A stretch of 64,000 nt of DNA from Pictodentalium vernedei (GCA_031216915.1 CM062292.1:74196956-74260955); one strand, 5' to 3'. Positions 43,394 to 54,450 are shown, counted from the stretch's first letter. The notes: a model not told the origin generated them from the sequence alone. Program-made: numbers and translations.

Positions 43394-46282
43394 TTAGTGG
43401 ACGACATTCTGAGCAACAGATAACGGACCTAAACAATGCAGGTCTCCAGAAATGGACTCAATATTTCTGAGATAAAAATTTGTGAATGTGGATGGCTGAG
43501 ACCAATAAGCAGCCTTCATTAAATCTGTAATAGCAACACTATTAGCATAAGCCCAAGAAGTAGCAAGAGCTCTTACTTCATGAGCGGAAATCTTAAGCAC
43601 AGACTGCTGAGAAGAAGATAAACTCTCATAAGCAGTACGGATAGTTAATTGAATCCATCTAGCAATAGAATGGACCGAAATGTCCTTTTTATTAGGCATC
43701 AAAGACAGAAAGAAACGTTTCCGTCCCTTTCTGATAAACTGAGATCTCTGTTTATAGATACGTAATGCTCTAACAGGACAGAGTAAAGGCCTACGCCCGT
43801 CTGAAGACGGAAGAGCCTTAATAACAATAGGTTCCAGATATTTATTAGGAGCCTGATTCTTAGCTAAAAAACCCACATTAGTAGTGAAGGTGATAGTGTT
43901 CCCGACACTACGATAGTGAGAATCATCCACCGACAGTGCATGAAGCTCACTGACTCTTCTAGCAGAAGAGAAAGCTAAGAGAAAAGCTGTCTTATAAGAT
44001 AAGAATTTGAAATCTACTGTCCCAAGAGGTTCCAATGGCTTTTCCTTCAATTTAAGAAGAACCCAAGCTAAATTCCATTTAGGAATTAATCTAAGAGTTC
44101 TGGGTCTATTTATCGAAAAATTTCTAACCAACTTAGATAAAGAGACATTAGATCCAATTTGTAAACTATCATGATGTGCATAGGTATCAGATAACATAGA
44201 CCTATAACCCTTAATAGTAACAGGCTGCAGTTTGATTTCGTCAAACAAGTATACTAGAAAGTTAGCAATGTCTGGTATAGAGGGATCGAATGTATCTACA
44301 GAATGATCCCAACACCAACGACGAAAAACCTTCCACTTAGCCGCATAGTTTAGCGAAGAGGAGGTCCTCCTACAGTTAGAAATCGCGTCCACTGCTCGTC
44401 CTGTAAAGTGCTTGCCATGCAAGAAGGACCGCACAACGGAAAAACGTGAAGGTTGAGACCTTGCGGGTTGTGATGGAGTTGGCGCGATTTCCCCTGCGAA
44501 AGAAGATCCTCCCGTGGAGGAAGCTTTCGCGGTAGGTCCCACAACAGACACCTGAGTAGATTTATCCACGGTCTCTGTGGCGACAGAGATGCTACCAACA
44601 GAATCTTGCATTGAGATTGTTTTATCTTTAGCAATACTTGTTGAATTAACGGCGCTGGAGGATACGCATATCCTATCATTCCGTCCCAAGGGATCGACAG
44701 AGCGTCTACTGCAAATGCTCTTGGATCCGGACACGGAGACACATACGTCTGCAACTGATTGTTGAGATGTGTCGCAAATAAGTCTATCATTGGCCGTTCC
44801 CATTGGTAGCAAATCTGATTGAATACTTGTTTGTTGAGAGTCCATTCCGACGGCAACAAGCGACCCTTTCGTGAAAGGGAGTCTGCTAGCACATTCAGAC
44901 GACCCGGTATGTGACGGACCGAAAGAAGAACGTGATGTTCTAATGCAAACAGAAGGATTCTTTCCGTTAGATTGAACAACGGAACTGAATGAGTGCCTCC
45001 CTGATTCCGTATATACGCCACTACTGTCGTATTGTCGGATAGGATTTGGACATGAGCATTGTGAATAATGTCCATCCAACGACGTAACGCAAGCCAAATT
45101 GACATCATTTCCTTGATGTTTATGTGCTTGCACAGGAATTGCGGATCCCAAAGACCCTGGCATCTCGAATCCGTTGGGATTAATGATGCACCCCAACCTG
45201 TTTGACTGGCATCCGTCATAATGGAAAAACTCAGATCCGGCAACTGCAGCGGAACTCCCTGAGGTAACCACTGAATGTTTGCCCAAGTCTGAATCTCTTG
45301 TTTCACTTGATCTGACAAGAAAACGTCTACGTCGAGCGAATGAATTTTCACACTCCAATTCTGAGTCAAGAAAATTTGGAGAGGACGTGTGCGTAACCGC
45401 CCCATCGGAATGAGATCCGCAGCGGCTCCGCACAGACCTATCAGTCTCATAAATTCTCTCGCTGTGACTTTGTCTGCGTGCAGACAATAGCGAGCGTAAC
45501 AACTGACTAATTTCGCTCTGGTTAACGGCAGACGAACGAGATTGTTGTGCGTCTCGAAGCTCATTCCCAGATGAGTGAATGACTTGGACGGCACCAGATC
45601 CGACTTCTCCTCGTTTACTATAAAACCGAGACGTCGGAGCAATAGAAGTAGATTCTGAACATCGTTCTGAAGCGTTAACTCGTTGCCGTACCTCTGAAGA
45701 ATGTCGTCCAGGTAGGCCGACGTTACCGCAGACGAATGAGCTCGGAAATAGATCATCACCGAGTTCATTACCCGAGTGAAAGCCCAGGGTGCTAGATTCA
45801 ATCCGAAGCACATCGCCCGGAATTGATGCACCACTCCTAGGACTGTGAAGCGTAGATACTTTCGGAATGTCGGATGTACCATGACGTGAAAGTACGCATC
45901 TTTGAGATCTATGCTTGTTGCATAATCGTTCACCCGAATACTCGCTCTGACCGACCGAATCGTCTCCATATAAAATTTCGGAGCGACAATCAGCTTGTTT
46001 ATCCAGCTCAAATCTATGATTGGACGGAACGAGCCGTCTGGTTTCGGAACCAGAAACATATGGCTGTAGAATCCCGGAGATTCCTGGTTTTCTACGACCT
46101 CTACCGCGTTCTTCATTAAAAGAGACTGCACCTCTGATAACAGAGCGTCTCTTTTCTGCGGATTTGACGGAAGTTGAGTCCACTTTGGACTTCGAGTTAA
46201 TGGAGGCTTTCGTTTGAAGGATATCTTTAGACCTTCCGAAGTCACTCCTCTCACCCAAGGGTCGTCCGTAATCGACGCCCAT
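43394..46282 (-). CDS. DIRS B tyrosine recombinase frame
   Basis: The last ~320 codons encode a tyrosine recombinase, which inserts the circular DIRS DNA: box I SSARRVSELHALS (Arg775/776), box II HEVRALATSWAY (His901, Arg904) and TFTNFYLRN with the nucleophile Tyr937. A Trp (927) stands where a His or Trp is expected. The first ~640 codons overlap the RT-RNase H frame and are rich in Ser and Arg without a recognisable domain; they may be a by-product of the overlap. The frame is the same as the C-terminal gag frame and is separated from it by one TGA (46340-46342) and 19 codons. The Met chosen is the first in the open frame, but the real start may lie near 44500 or arise from read-through or splicing. 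Recognised by motifs; the family call is firm. Confidence 0.85.
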   Translation of the reverse strand: MGVDYGRPLGERSDFGRSKDILQTKASINSKSKVDSTSVKSAEKRRSVIRGAVSFNEERGRGRRKPGISGILQPYVSGSETRRLVPSNHRFELDKQADCRSEILYGDDSVGQSEYSGERLCNKHRSQRCVLSRHGTSDIPKVSTLHSPRSGASIPGDVLRIESSTLGFHSGNELGDDLFPSSFVCGNVGLPGRHSSEVRQRVNASERCSESTSIAPTSRFYSKRGEVGSGAVQVIHSSGNELRDAQQSRSSAVNQSEISQLLRSLLSARRQSHSERIYETDRSVRSRCGSHSDGAVTHTSSPNFLDSELECENSFARRRRFLVRSSETRDSDLGKHSVVTSGSSAAVAGSEFFHYDGCQSNRLGCIINPNGFEMPGSLGSAIPVQAHKHQGNDVNLACVTSLDGHYSQCSCPNPIRQYDSSGVYTESGRHSFSSVVQSNGKNPSVCIRTSRSSFGPSHTGSSECASRLPFTKGSLVAVGMDSQQTSIQSDLLPMGTANDRLICDTSQQSVADVCVSVSGSKSICSRRSVDPLGRNDRICVSSSAVNSTSIAKDKTISMQDSVGSISVATETVDKSTQVSVVGPTAKASSTGGSSFAGEIAPTPSQPARSQPSRFSVVRSFLHGKHFTGRAVDAISNCRRTSSSLNYAAKWKVFRRWCWDHSVDTFDPSIPDIANFLVYLFDEIKLQPVTIKGYRSMLSDTYAHHDSLQIGSNVSLSKLVRNFSINRPRTLRLIPKWNLAWVLLKLKEKPLEPLGTVDFKFLSYKTAFLLAFSSARRVSELHALSVDDSHYRSVGNTITFTTNVGFLAKNQAPNKYLEPIVIKALPSSDGRRPLLCPVRALRIYKQRSQFIRKGRKRFFLSLMPNKKDISVHSIARWIQLTIRTAYESLSSSQQSVLKISAHEVRALATSWAYANSVAITDLMKAAYWSQPSTFTNFYLRNIESISGDLHCLGPLSVAQNVVH

Positions 46283-46665
46283 TCTTGTGAAAAGCTCGAC
46301 AACCTTCTGCCAACCGGTACGCGATAGAGGTTTAAGCCATCACCTCCTGGACCTGCAAGGCCTGCGGTAGGAGAAACCACGTCCTTCACGACCCGCACCT
46401 CGCCCCGTCGACCTCGGGGCGTCCGACCGATTGTCCCGGCCCGAAGGACGTCCCGAACGAGAGTCGCTACCCTGACGGTCTCTCGAATAAGACCAAGAGG
46501 ACGCACCGGAACCTCTATAGGAACCTCTCTTGGGCGCATTAGACCCAGAAGTGCCTGTCTTATTCTTGTCTGCTGTATCCGGCTTCTTAGAAGCAGATTT
46601 GAACAACAGAGAATCCGAAGCTTTCTTTGTAATTTTATCAAAAATAGCAGAAAGCTTGCCGTCAA
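44350..46665 (-). CDS. DIRS B reverse transcriptase-RNase H
   Basis: A 771-codon frame that copies the element RNA into DNA and removes the RNA strand. RT: VPKPDGSFRPIIDLSWIN, motif A SIDLKDAYFHV (Asp253), FGLNLAPWAF (motif B) and the catalytic YLDD (318-321). RNase H: TDASQTGWGASL (Asp485), NIKEM (Glu519), LSDNTTVVAY (Asp544) and ADSLSR (Asp595), so the D-E-D-D set is complete. After it comes IDLFATHLNNQLQTYVSP and a conserved tail seen in DIRS-type proteins. A DAM-like methyltransferase, present in some DIRS elements, was not recognised. The first ~110 codons overlap gag in another frame, which suggests frameshifting or internal initiation; the start codon is therefore uncertain. Confidence 0.93.
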   Translation of the reverse strand: MTASFLLFLIKLQRKLRILCCSNLLLRSRIQQTRIRQALLGLMRPREVPIEVPVRPLGLIRETVRVATLVRDVLRAGTIGRTPRGRRGEVRVVKDVVSPTAGLAGPGGDGLNLYRVPVGRRLSSFSQEWASITDDPWVRGVTSEGLKISFKRKPPLTRSPKWTQLPSNPQKRDALLSEVQSLLMKNAVEVVENQESPGFYSHMFLVPKPDGSFRPIIDLSWINKLIVAPKFYMETIRSVRASIRVNDYATSIDLKDAYFHVMVHPTFRKYLRFTVLGVVHQFRAMCFGLNLAPWAFTRVMNSVMIYFRAHSSAVTSAYLDDILQRYGNELTLQNDVQNLLLLLRRLGFIVNEEKSDLVPSKSFTHLGMSFETHNNLVRLPLTRAKLVSCYARYCLHADKVTAREFMRLIGLCGAAADLIPMGRLRTRPLQIFLTQNWSVKIHSLDVDVFLSDQVKQEIQTWANIQWLPQGVPLQLPDLSFSIMTDASQTGWGASLIPTDSRCQGLWDPQFLCKHINIKEMMSIWLALRRWMDIIHNAHVQILSDNTTVVAYIRNQGGTHSVPLFNLTERILLFALEHHVLLSVRHIPGRLNVLADSLSRKGRLLPSEWTLNKQVFNQICYQWERPMIDLFATHLNNQLQTYVSPCPDPRAFAVDALSIPWDGMIGYAYPPAPLIQQVLLKIKQSQCKILLVASLSPQRPWINLLRCLLWDLPRKLPPREDLLSQGKSRQLHHNPQGLNLHVFPLCGPSCMASTLQDEQWTRFLTVGGPPLR

Positions 46666-48432
46666 AGAGAAGTTCTCCGGAGACCGAAGCGACTCTAAGA
46701 GAGTTCTTCACCTTAGAATCCACAAGTGTGGATGTAGCTAGGGCTGCGTCACGTCTAACCAACTCCAGATTTGCCACTGAAAGGGCGGAGTTATACGTGG
46801 AATAAGCTACTGCCCTTGAAAGAAGTCTTAAAGAGGATTGTATATCCTGAAACTCTTTCCCTTGAAGGCGCAGTGATAACGCCTTAGTAAGGTGATCTGC
46901 GTAAGATAAGGCATCTAAATTGGCTCTGTTAGACGCAATAGCTGTTTCCAACACCGCGGTTGGAATAGAAGCCGACGACGGTAATGATAGCTCTAAGTCT
47001 TCCGCCTCGTCGTCCATACGCAGAGGAACTCTCGGGATACCCTGTCCTGCCGTATCGAATTTATTCCTTGCATTAATGAAAGGCAGGTTGAGAGTATTAG
47101 CGGACAAGAAACCTGCTTTCCCCGTCTTGGAAGCAAGTTTAAATATAGCGTCGTTCAATAATTCAAATGTTCTTGCAACATTATTGGATTGCGACGGAAA
47201 CTCGGGAGCGATGTCCCTGAACCGCTCAAAAAATTCAATGACGCTATAATCCTCTTGTCCGGAACCGCAGCAGTCTGGCCCGACGGAACAACTTGAGTGA
47301 GAAAGTGCCGGATGAAGTCCACGGCAGCTTTATGTTGTTCCGAAAGGGATAGCTCCAAATCATCCGTATCCCTTTCACCATCCGGTCGGACCTCATGATG
47401 TTCCCGGTCGTCCGCCCCCGATGCTTCGGCGGAGCGTACCGACCCAGCGCCGTCGGATAATTCTCGATCCGACACGGTTTCTGTCGGCTGCTGGGATGCT
47501 GCGATAAGCTGTGCTATCTGCACAAGAATGTCCGGCGTCGAGACCTGCGGAGGCGCAGTCTTTCACTGCTTCGCCGAGGGCAGCTCCGCATCAGATGGCT
47601 CCCGCATACTTTTTCTATGCGAACGTCCGGAGTCCATCGGTCTCGAATCCCTGGCTATCGGATGGTGTGACCTGGTCGCCGAAGAATCCTTGATCGGCGA
47701 AGCTGGTAAAATATCGGCGGTCACGCAGCCAAGGTGCGGTCGTGTGCGCTGACGAGAAGAAGCCTTAGCAGTCTCTGCGGACTGCCTATACAACGGAGCG
47801 TCCCGAGCGACGGACGTATGCTCCGCTTGCGACACATTTTGTACCACAACATCTGGTCCCAGATGTTGTTGTACGAGAGAGGGGCCTCTCTCGCTCGTGG
47901 CCCGGCTGGACCTGGACAAGCTAGGAACCAGACTCAAAGGCTTCCTCCGTTCTCGCTTACTATCCGCCGTCACTGGGTGTGCACCTTGTATGTTTATAGT
48001 GCTCGCATCACCCAAAATTTCCTCCTGGACCGCATCGGACGAACCCGGCTGCCGAACCATTCGGTGAATGGACGCTACACCGGGCGAGCTAGCGGACGAC
48101 ATTTGTCTAATCTCCATGAGCACTTTTGCCGCTAGCTCTGAATTCATTTGTGACGACGGATGCACACTTGTAGAAGATAACATGGAAACATCACCCTGTT
48201 CTTGTTCCTCTGAAATAGAAACTGAGAGAGTAGAGTGACCTTGCGGAGAAAGAGCCGGCATAGCCCTTTCTCCAGAAACAACATGCCGTGACACACGTTT
48301 CCAATGTTTATCATCCCAATATTGACATATAGGTCAGGGATTAGTGCGAGAACACTGACTACAATTAATACAATGATCATGAAAGTCAGAGGAAGATTTC
48401 TTCCCATTACAATTTGAACAATATCCTTTCAT
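46340..48432 (-). pseudogene. DIRS B gag, interrupted
   Basis: The structural protein of the element. It starts MKGYCSNCNGKKSSSDFHDH and then has CINCSQCSRTNP, a cysteine/histidine cluster that may bind zinc. A TGA follows at once, a second TGA stands near 47563 (copies A and C have CGA there), and the frame changes near 47280. Between them are acidic, Ser-rich segments; the end is basic and Gly/Ser/Arg-rich (GRGAGREGRGFSYRRP), as expected for nucleic-acid binding. The C-terminal open segment is 47158-46340. Both stops could be recent, so the element may be dead for gag only. Confidence 0.75.
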
Positions 48433-49317
48433 TGTGAAAAGTCAACAAGTCCTAGTTACTCGCACAAACCCCTGACACAAAGATACATAATAACATGATC
48501 CATTAATAAATGAAAAAACAATTGCAAATCAAAATAATTTTGAAAAAATATTTTTTCAGCGAAGCCCAAGTTGCTGAAAAGTAACGTTGAGCCCCGATGG
48601 ATCCGATGGCAAAGTGTGGTCAAAAATTTTAAATTTATATTAAATAATTAATGAGACACTTACGGATAATATAAATGTATCTTATAGTGAGATAAACTAC
48701 ACCAAAGGCAAACAGCCCCCCTCAAAAAAGGCAGTTGCCAATGTAAACAAACAGTGTAAAACACCAGAAAACATGACTCCAGGCACTGAAAAAACTGGCC
48801 CGGAATCAGTCATCAAAATTACACTCTATCTGATGCAAAACAGAGACTCCCAGGGGAGAATCTGCAGAACATCAGATGGAAGATGCAGAACACAACGTTT
48901 ATACACCCATGGGTGAAAACGTAACTATGGGGAAAATAACAGAAAACATTCTGTATCCAAGCAACTCTCCCAGGAAAATTTTAGAAATGAACTTTCTCAA
49001 AAATATGCCAAAAGCATGGGAGAATTGCAAGGGGGGACTTTAGAAGGCTAGGGGAGAGGAAACACTGAATAAGCAGTGCAACATTTAGCAAGAATGACAA
49101 CAAGAGGCCCATGCCTCGAAAATAGGCAACTTAACATAATTTCATCAAAAATTTTTAAGTACAGCCCTGATTATTTTTTTGTCACTTCTTTTTCCTCTCC
49201 TCCTTCTATCCTCCTTAGAATCACCATTTCTCCAAAAATTACGTGTCTGGCATCCTTTAAACTGAGATTTACAAGCACAAAGATCAGTGAGATGTTGACT
49301 GATGAAGGGCCAAACAG
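48433..49317 (-). promoter_or_regulatory. DIRS B leader between 5' ITR and gag
   Basis: About 885 bases without a long frame, conserved in copies A (12789-13680) and C (58339-59230). Recurrent blocks include GCTCAACGTTACTTTTCAG and CTTCCATCTGATGTTCTGC. It probably contains the untranslated leader; no TATA box was assigned. Confidence 0.5.
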
Positions 49318-49522
49318 AGAATGATAATTGGCGCCAATTTCGGGACGTCCCGTGACACTGCGCATGCGCAGTGGGGGCGTAGTATGGAGGTCTTTTAGGA
49401 CATGATTACTTTTTGTTTTGGATGCAAATTTTGGGGATTGGGGGGGCAAAATTTGTGTTTGGCCCTGGTTTTGTTAGAGTTAGCACCAGCTAAGTCTGGG
49501 TCATTGGTACAGTATAAAAATA
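49318..49522 (-). repeat. DIRS B 5' inverted terminal repeat
   Basis: The complement of the 3' ITR core, ending outward in CAGTATAAAAATAT. It holds TGCGCATGCGCA at 49359-49370 next to TTGGCGCCAATTT. Confidence 0.9.
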
Positions 49523-49774
49523 TCTCTTTCCATTTCAGATGGTGACACTCTTCCATCAATGAAACAGGACTTTAGCAAGAAAATAGTGCAATCAAGCCTT
49601 AAAATGTGTCCTGATTTACAAGATTTGGTTTAGAATCTTGTGAAGTCCTGCTGCGAGAATCAGTTTTAGTTTTTGAATAATTTAGAATCTGAAACTACTG
49701 TTATATTCATGTATTTGAAACTCCTGTTATGCCCTTGCAAAGTGCAATCAGAACAAATTCCATAGTAATAAAAA

Positions 49775-52162
49775 CAAGAGGCCCCAGGGGGCCTGAGGGC
49801 GCTCACCTGACATGGTAGCCTAAATATCAACCCAGAGAATTGATTTCCACAAGTTGCATCTGCTCCTCCTAAGAAAAGCTGAAACCAAATATCCAAATAT
49901 TCTGACCAGTGGATCTAAAAAAAGATTTTTAAAGAATATTCCTCATTCTGAACTAAGTCATAATTCGGGCTCCCACAGGGAGCCCATATATGAACCCAGG
50001 GACTTGGCTTTAACAAATCTGAATCTCACACCCCTAAGGATTCTGCACACCAAATATCAAAACATTCCGACTGCTGGATCTGAAGAAGAAGATTTTTAAA
50101 GAAAATTCCTCATTTTGAACCAAGTTACAATTCGAGCTCCCACAATCAGCCCAAATATGGACCTAGGGACATGGCTTGAACAAACTTGAATCTTACCCCC
50201 CAAAGGATGCTGCATAAAAAATATCAAAAGCATTCATCTGCTGGATCTGAAGATTTTTAAAGAAAATTCCTCATTTTGAACTAAGTTGTCATTCAGGCTC
50301 CCATAGTGAGCCCAAATATGAACCAAGGGACTTGGCTTGAACAAACTTGAATCTCAGCCCCCAAGGTTGCTCCATGCCAAATATCAAAACATTCCAACTG
50401 CTGAATCTGAAGAAGATTTTTAAAGAAAAATTCCTCATATTGACTAAGTTATAATTTGGGCTCCCACAGGGAGCCCACATATGGACCCATGGACTTGGCT
50501 TTAACACACTTGAATCCCCCCCTCCCCCCCCCCCCCCCCCCCCCCCCCCAAGGATGCTACTCACCACATATCAAACCATTTGGACTGCTGGATCTGAAGA
50601 AGATGATTTTTTAAGAAAATTCCTCATTTCGAATAGAGTTACAATTCAAGCTCCCACAGTGAGCCCAAATATGGACCTAGGGACATGGCTTGAACAAACT
50701 TGAATCTCACCCCCCTAAGGATGCTGCATACCAAATATCACAAGATTCTGCCTGCGGGATCTTGAGAAGAAGATTTTCAAAGAAATTTGCCTGAAATGCA
50801 TTAAGTTCGAATTTGGGCTTCTATCGTGAGCCCAAATATGAATCCAGGTGGCCGATTTGAACAAACTGGAATCAGATCCATCCCACAATGTTGCATACCA
50901 AATATCAAAAGATTCTGCCTGCAGGATCTGGAGAAGAAGATTTTCGAAGAAATTTGCCTGAAATGCACTAAGTTCAAATTCGAGCTTCTATAGTGAGCCC
51001 AAATATGAATCTAGGGAGCCGATTTGAACAAACTTGAATCAGATCCACCCCACAATGTGGCATACCCAATATCAAAAGATTCTGCCTGCTGGATCTGGAG
51101 AAGAAGATTTTCAAAGAAATTTGCCTGAAATGCAGTAAGTTCAAATTTGGGCTCCTATACTGAGCCCAAATATAAACTCAGGGGGCCGATTTGAACAAAC
51201 TTGAATCAGATCCACCCCACAATGTTGCATACCAAATATCAAAAGATTCTGCCTGCTGGATCTGGAGAAGAAGATTTTTTAAGAAATTTGCCTGAAATGC
51301 ACTAAGTTCGAAATCGGGCTCCTATACTGAGCCCAAATATGAACCCAGGGGGCCGATTTGAACAAACTTGAATCAGATCCACCCTCCAATGTTGCATACC
51401 AAATATCAAAAGATTCTGCCTGCTGGATCTGGAGAAGAAGATTTTTTAATGTTTTTCCCATTGCCTACAGTGTTAAAAAGAGCTGACTCAGCACTTTTTC
51501 AAAGTCCCGAAACTGTACCCTATGATAAAACCGACAGCAATTTTTTTTTTTTACCAATTCTTTCTGTTGGTCCTAAGGAAGCTTCACACCAAATAAAAAT
51601 TCTCGGTGCCGTGCAGTTTTGGAGATATGGGCGTTTTAAGTTTTTTCTATTTTTAGCTCCTGCGGTTCCCATGGGGCTACGGGAAAAAAAAAATCAGCAT
51701 AAATTAGGTACTTATGACCCAATAAGCCCTCACATAAAATTTGGTTCAAATCAGCCTCTCGGTTTGGAAAATAGAAATTTTGGGCGGGGCCAAAAATTTT
51801 GCCCCTCCCATAACGACGCCAAGTATAGCCCCACAAACTTCTCTTGAACAAATCTGAGTCTACACCTCAAAAGGATTCTGCACACCAAATATCAAGTCTC
51901 TGCTACTGCTGGTTCATGAGAAGAAGATTTTTTAAGATTTCAGCTCACTTTTTGGGTGTGGCCCTACCCACGGGCGGGGCAACTTGATTTGAACAAAATC
52001 AAATTGCGATGTCATAACAAACTATTATCTCAAATATCAATTAAATTGGTTCAGCGGTTTGGGAGGAGAAGACGCAAACACCATGTTCACGGACCACGGA
52101 CGCCAGACGACGGACGGTGAGTGATCACTATAGCTCTCCTGACTGAAAGTCAGGTGAGCTAA
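49775..52162 (+). mobile_element. Hairpin-ended repeat, longest copy, with ~150-base tandem array
   Basis: The 5' end CAAGAGGCCCCAGGGGGCCT folds back and is followed by GCTCACCTGAC. The 3' end AGCTCTCCTGACT-GAA-AGTCAGGTGAGCT is a hairpin, so CACCTGAC and GTCAGGTG face each other. About ten units carry CCAAATATGAACC, TTTGAACAAACTTGAATC, CATACCAAATATC and TGCTGGATCTGGAGAAGAAG; one has a 26-base C run. The 3' part (CCTGCGGTTCCCATGGGG, GTACTTATGACCCAATA) matches the copy at 27041. Confidence 0.8.
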
Positions 52163-52165
52163 AAA

Positions 52166-52365
52166 CTCATATTTGTATATATTGATCTGTGACCTTCACC
52201 TCCATGAAACAAAAAAAAAATGTGCACAACACGTCTCCCCATACATGTATGTCAAGTATCAACAAAATCTAACGAAGCATCTGATTTATGGAGCGGACCC
52301 GAAAATCTTCCAGACAGACAGTTGACCTTGACCTGTGACCATGACCTCCATCAAACAAAAACAAA
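52166..52365 (+). repeat. Repeat interrupted by DIRS C, left part
   Basis: It holds TCAACAAAATCTAACGAAGC, GAGCGGACCCGAAAATCTTCC and GTTGACCTTGACCTGTGACC. The sequence after DIRS C (59433-59607) continues with GAGCAGAGCGAAAATCTTCC and GGACAGACAGACGG, so copy C entered one tandem-repeat element. Confidence 0.6.
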
Positions 52366-52592
52366 GTTAAAAAATTTATAGTAATTTATATATTTTTTAT
52401 ACTTACCTATGACCCAGACATAGCTGGTGCTAACTCTTAAAATATAGGGCCAAACACAAATTTTGCCCCCCAATCCCCAAAATTTGCATCTAAAACTAAA
52501 GAAAACATGTCCTGAAAGGCCATCCACACTTCGCCCCTACTGCGCATGCGCAGTGTCAAGGACGTTCCGAAATTGGCGCCATTTATCATTCT
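52366..52592 (-). repeat. DIRS C 3' inverted terminal repeat with terminal extension
   Basis: The core (52405-52592) complements 59231-59418. The edge reads ACTTACCTATGACCC, one base different from the other copies. Confidence 0.9.
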
Positions 52593-52677
52593 AATAACCA
52601 GTGCCTGGTAAGCGCTATGTACTCAGCGGGGAGGCAAGAGTTCCCAACTCCTGGGAGGGCCATCCCCGTCTGGGTCA

Positions 52678-52756
52678 TTGGTAAGTATAAAAAATATATA
52701 AATTACTATAAATTTTTTAACATTTTTATACTGTACCAATGACCCAGACATAGCTG
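52678..52756 (-). repeat. DIRS C internal complementary region
   Basis: Same two-part arrangement as in A and B: complement of the 3' end up to 52721, then the 5' end. Confidence 0.88.
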
Positions 52757-53347
52757 AATAGTAAAAAGGCTGGAGGGCCAAGGACATAGAGCAAAATGGA
52801 ATACGTTCAATAAAATAAAATAGAGTCATCCCCTGTAGGGAAAAGAAGTAATAGGCCTTACATGTATCTTTCTTATTTACGATAAATTAGAAAGATACAA
52901 CACCTTCCAAAATTGAGCTTCATACATCCATGTACTCTATTAATATCCAATATAATCCTTATACTAATAATTTTTAAAGTAAGCCAATAATAAAGTAAGT
53001 CTAGAGAATAGAGACTCTTATACTCCTAAAAGTGTCTGAGAATTGCATAATCATGTCCGTTGACATATGCAATATTCAAAAGCTATACTTTAAAAACTAA
53101 GACTTGAATGAATTTTATAAACTTAAACTTCTCACTAAACAACCATCCCAATAACAGCTCAGAATTACTAACTCCGGAGGAGGTATCCCCTTGTTTTCAT
53201 AGTAAAACAGGTGACCCAAGGGAACACCCTCCCCCCCCCCCCCCCCTTTTTCTTGCCCTGGGTCAAATAGCCCAGAGCGAAGAGGGCAGCCGAACAGAGA
53301 CACTGCCGAAACAGACAGCCTACCTAGCTATAGTAGCAACTGTTAAG

Positions 53348-54450
53348 TGAATGACATTCTGAGCAGTAGATAATAGACCTAACAAAAGAGGCCTCAAGAA
53401 ATTGACTCGATATTTCTAAGATAAAATTCATGAATGTGGATGGCTGAGCGCAATGAGCGGCCTTCAAAAATCTATAATAGCGACACTATTAATGTAAGCC
53501 CAAGAAGTAGAAGAACTCTTACTTCATGAGCCGAAATCTTAAGCACGACTGCTAAGTCAATGATATACCATAAGCAGTACCGATAGTTAATAGAATCCAT
53601 TAACAATAAAATGGAGCGTAACGTCCTTCTACTAGACATCAAAGACAGAAGAAGCTTACGCCCTTGTAATAAACAGATATCTGTTTATAAATACATAAAC
53701 TGTACCCGGAAAGAGTAAAGGCCTATGCCCATACGAAGACGGAAGGACCTTAAAATAATAGGTTCCGGATAATAGGAGCCTAACTCTTATGCAACAATCC
53801 AACCTAAATAGTAACGGAAGTATTGATTCCGAAACTATGAAAGTGAAAATCATCCATCGATAGTGCATGAAACTCACTGACTCTACAGTAAAAGAGAAAC
53901 CAACAGAATTACTGTCTAAAAGGTCAGAATTTGAAAACTACTGTTTCCAGAGGCTCAAATGATTACTTAGCTAAATAAGAACCGAAGTTAAAATCCGTAT
54001 AGGAATTTAATCTAAAGATTCTAAGTCTATTTATCAAAAAGTTACTAACTGACTTAGATAAAGAGACAAAAGACTCAATTGTAAACTATCGTAGAGTGCA
54101 TAGGTATGAGGTAACATAAACCTATAACCTAAATAATAACAGGCTGCAGTAGATCTTGTGAAACAAGTATACTAAAAAATAGCAATGAGTAGTATGGAGG
54201 GATCAACAATATGAACATAATGATCCCTACACCACGACGGAAGAGCCTCCACTTTAGTCCCATAGAATAGCGAAGAAGAGGATCTCCTATAGTAAGAAAT
54301 CACGTCCAAAGCTCGTCCAGTACAGTGCTTACAATGCAATACGGACCACACAACGGAATACATGAAGGTTGCGACCTTGCTGGTTGTGATAAAGATGACA
54401 CGATTTACTCCGTGAAAAAAGATCCTCACATAGAGGAAGATTTCACGTTA
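53348..54450 (-). pseudogene. DIRS C tyrosine recombinase pseudogene
   Basis: Aligns with the YR gene of copy B but is broken at nearly the same places as in copy A, so most of the damage was inherited from a common defective ancestor. The longest open pieces are 70-85 codons. Confidence 0.8.

Larger units (their letters stand above)
42426..49522 (-). mobile_element. DIRS retrotransposon copy B, nearly intact
   Basis: A 7.1-kb DIRS element in the orientation of SIN3: 5' ITR, ~0.9-kb leader, gag, RT-RNase H, tyrosine recombinase, ICR and 3' ITR. DIRS elements copy their RNA into circular DNA and insert it with a tyrosine recombinase, without integrase and without target duplication. RT-RNase H and YR are open for 771 and 962 codons; gag has two stops and one frame change. 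It lies between a tandem-repeat element and unremarkable intron. It could be the source of enzymes for copies A and C, or a recent relative of such a source. Confidence 0.93.
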
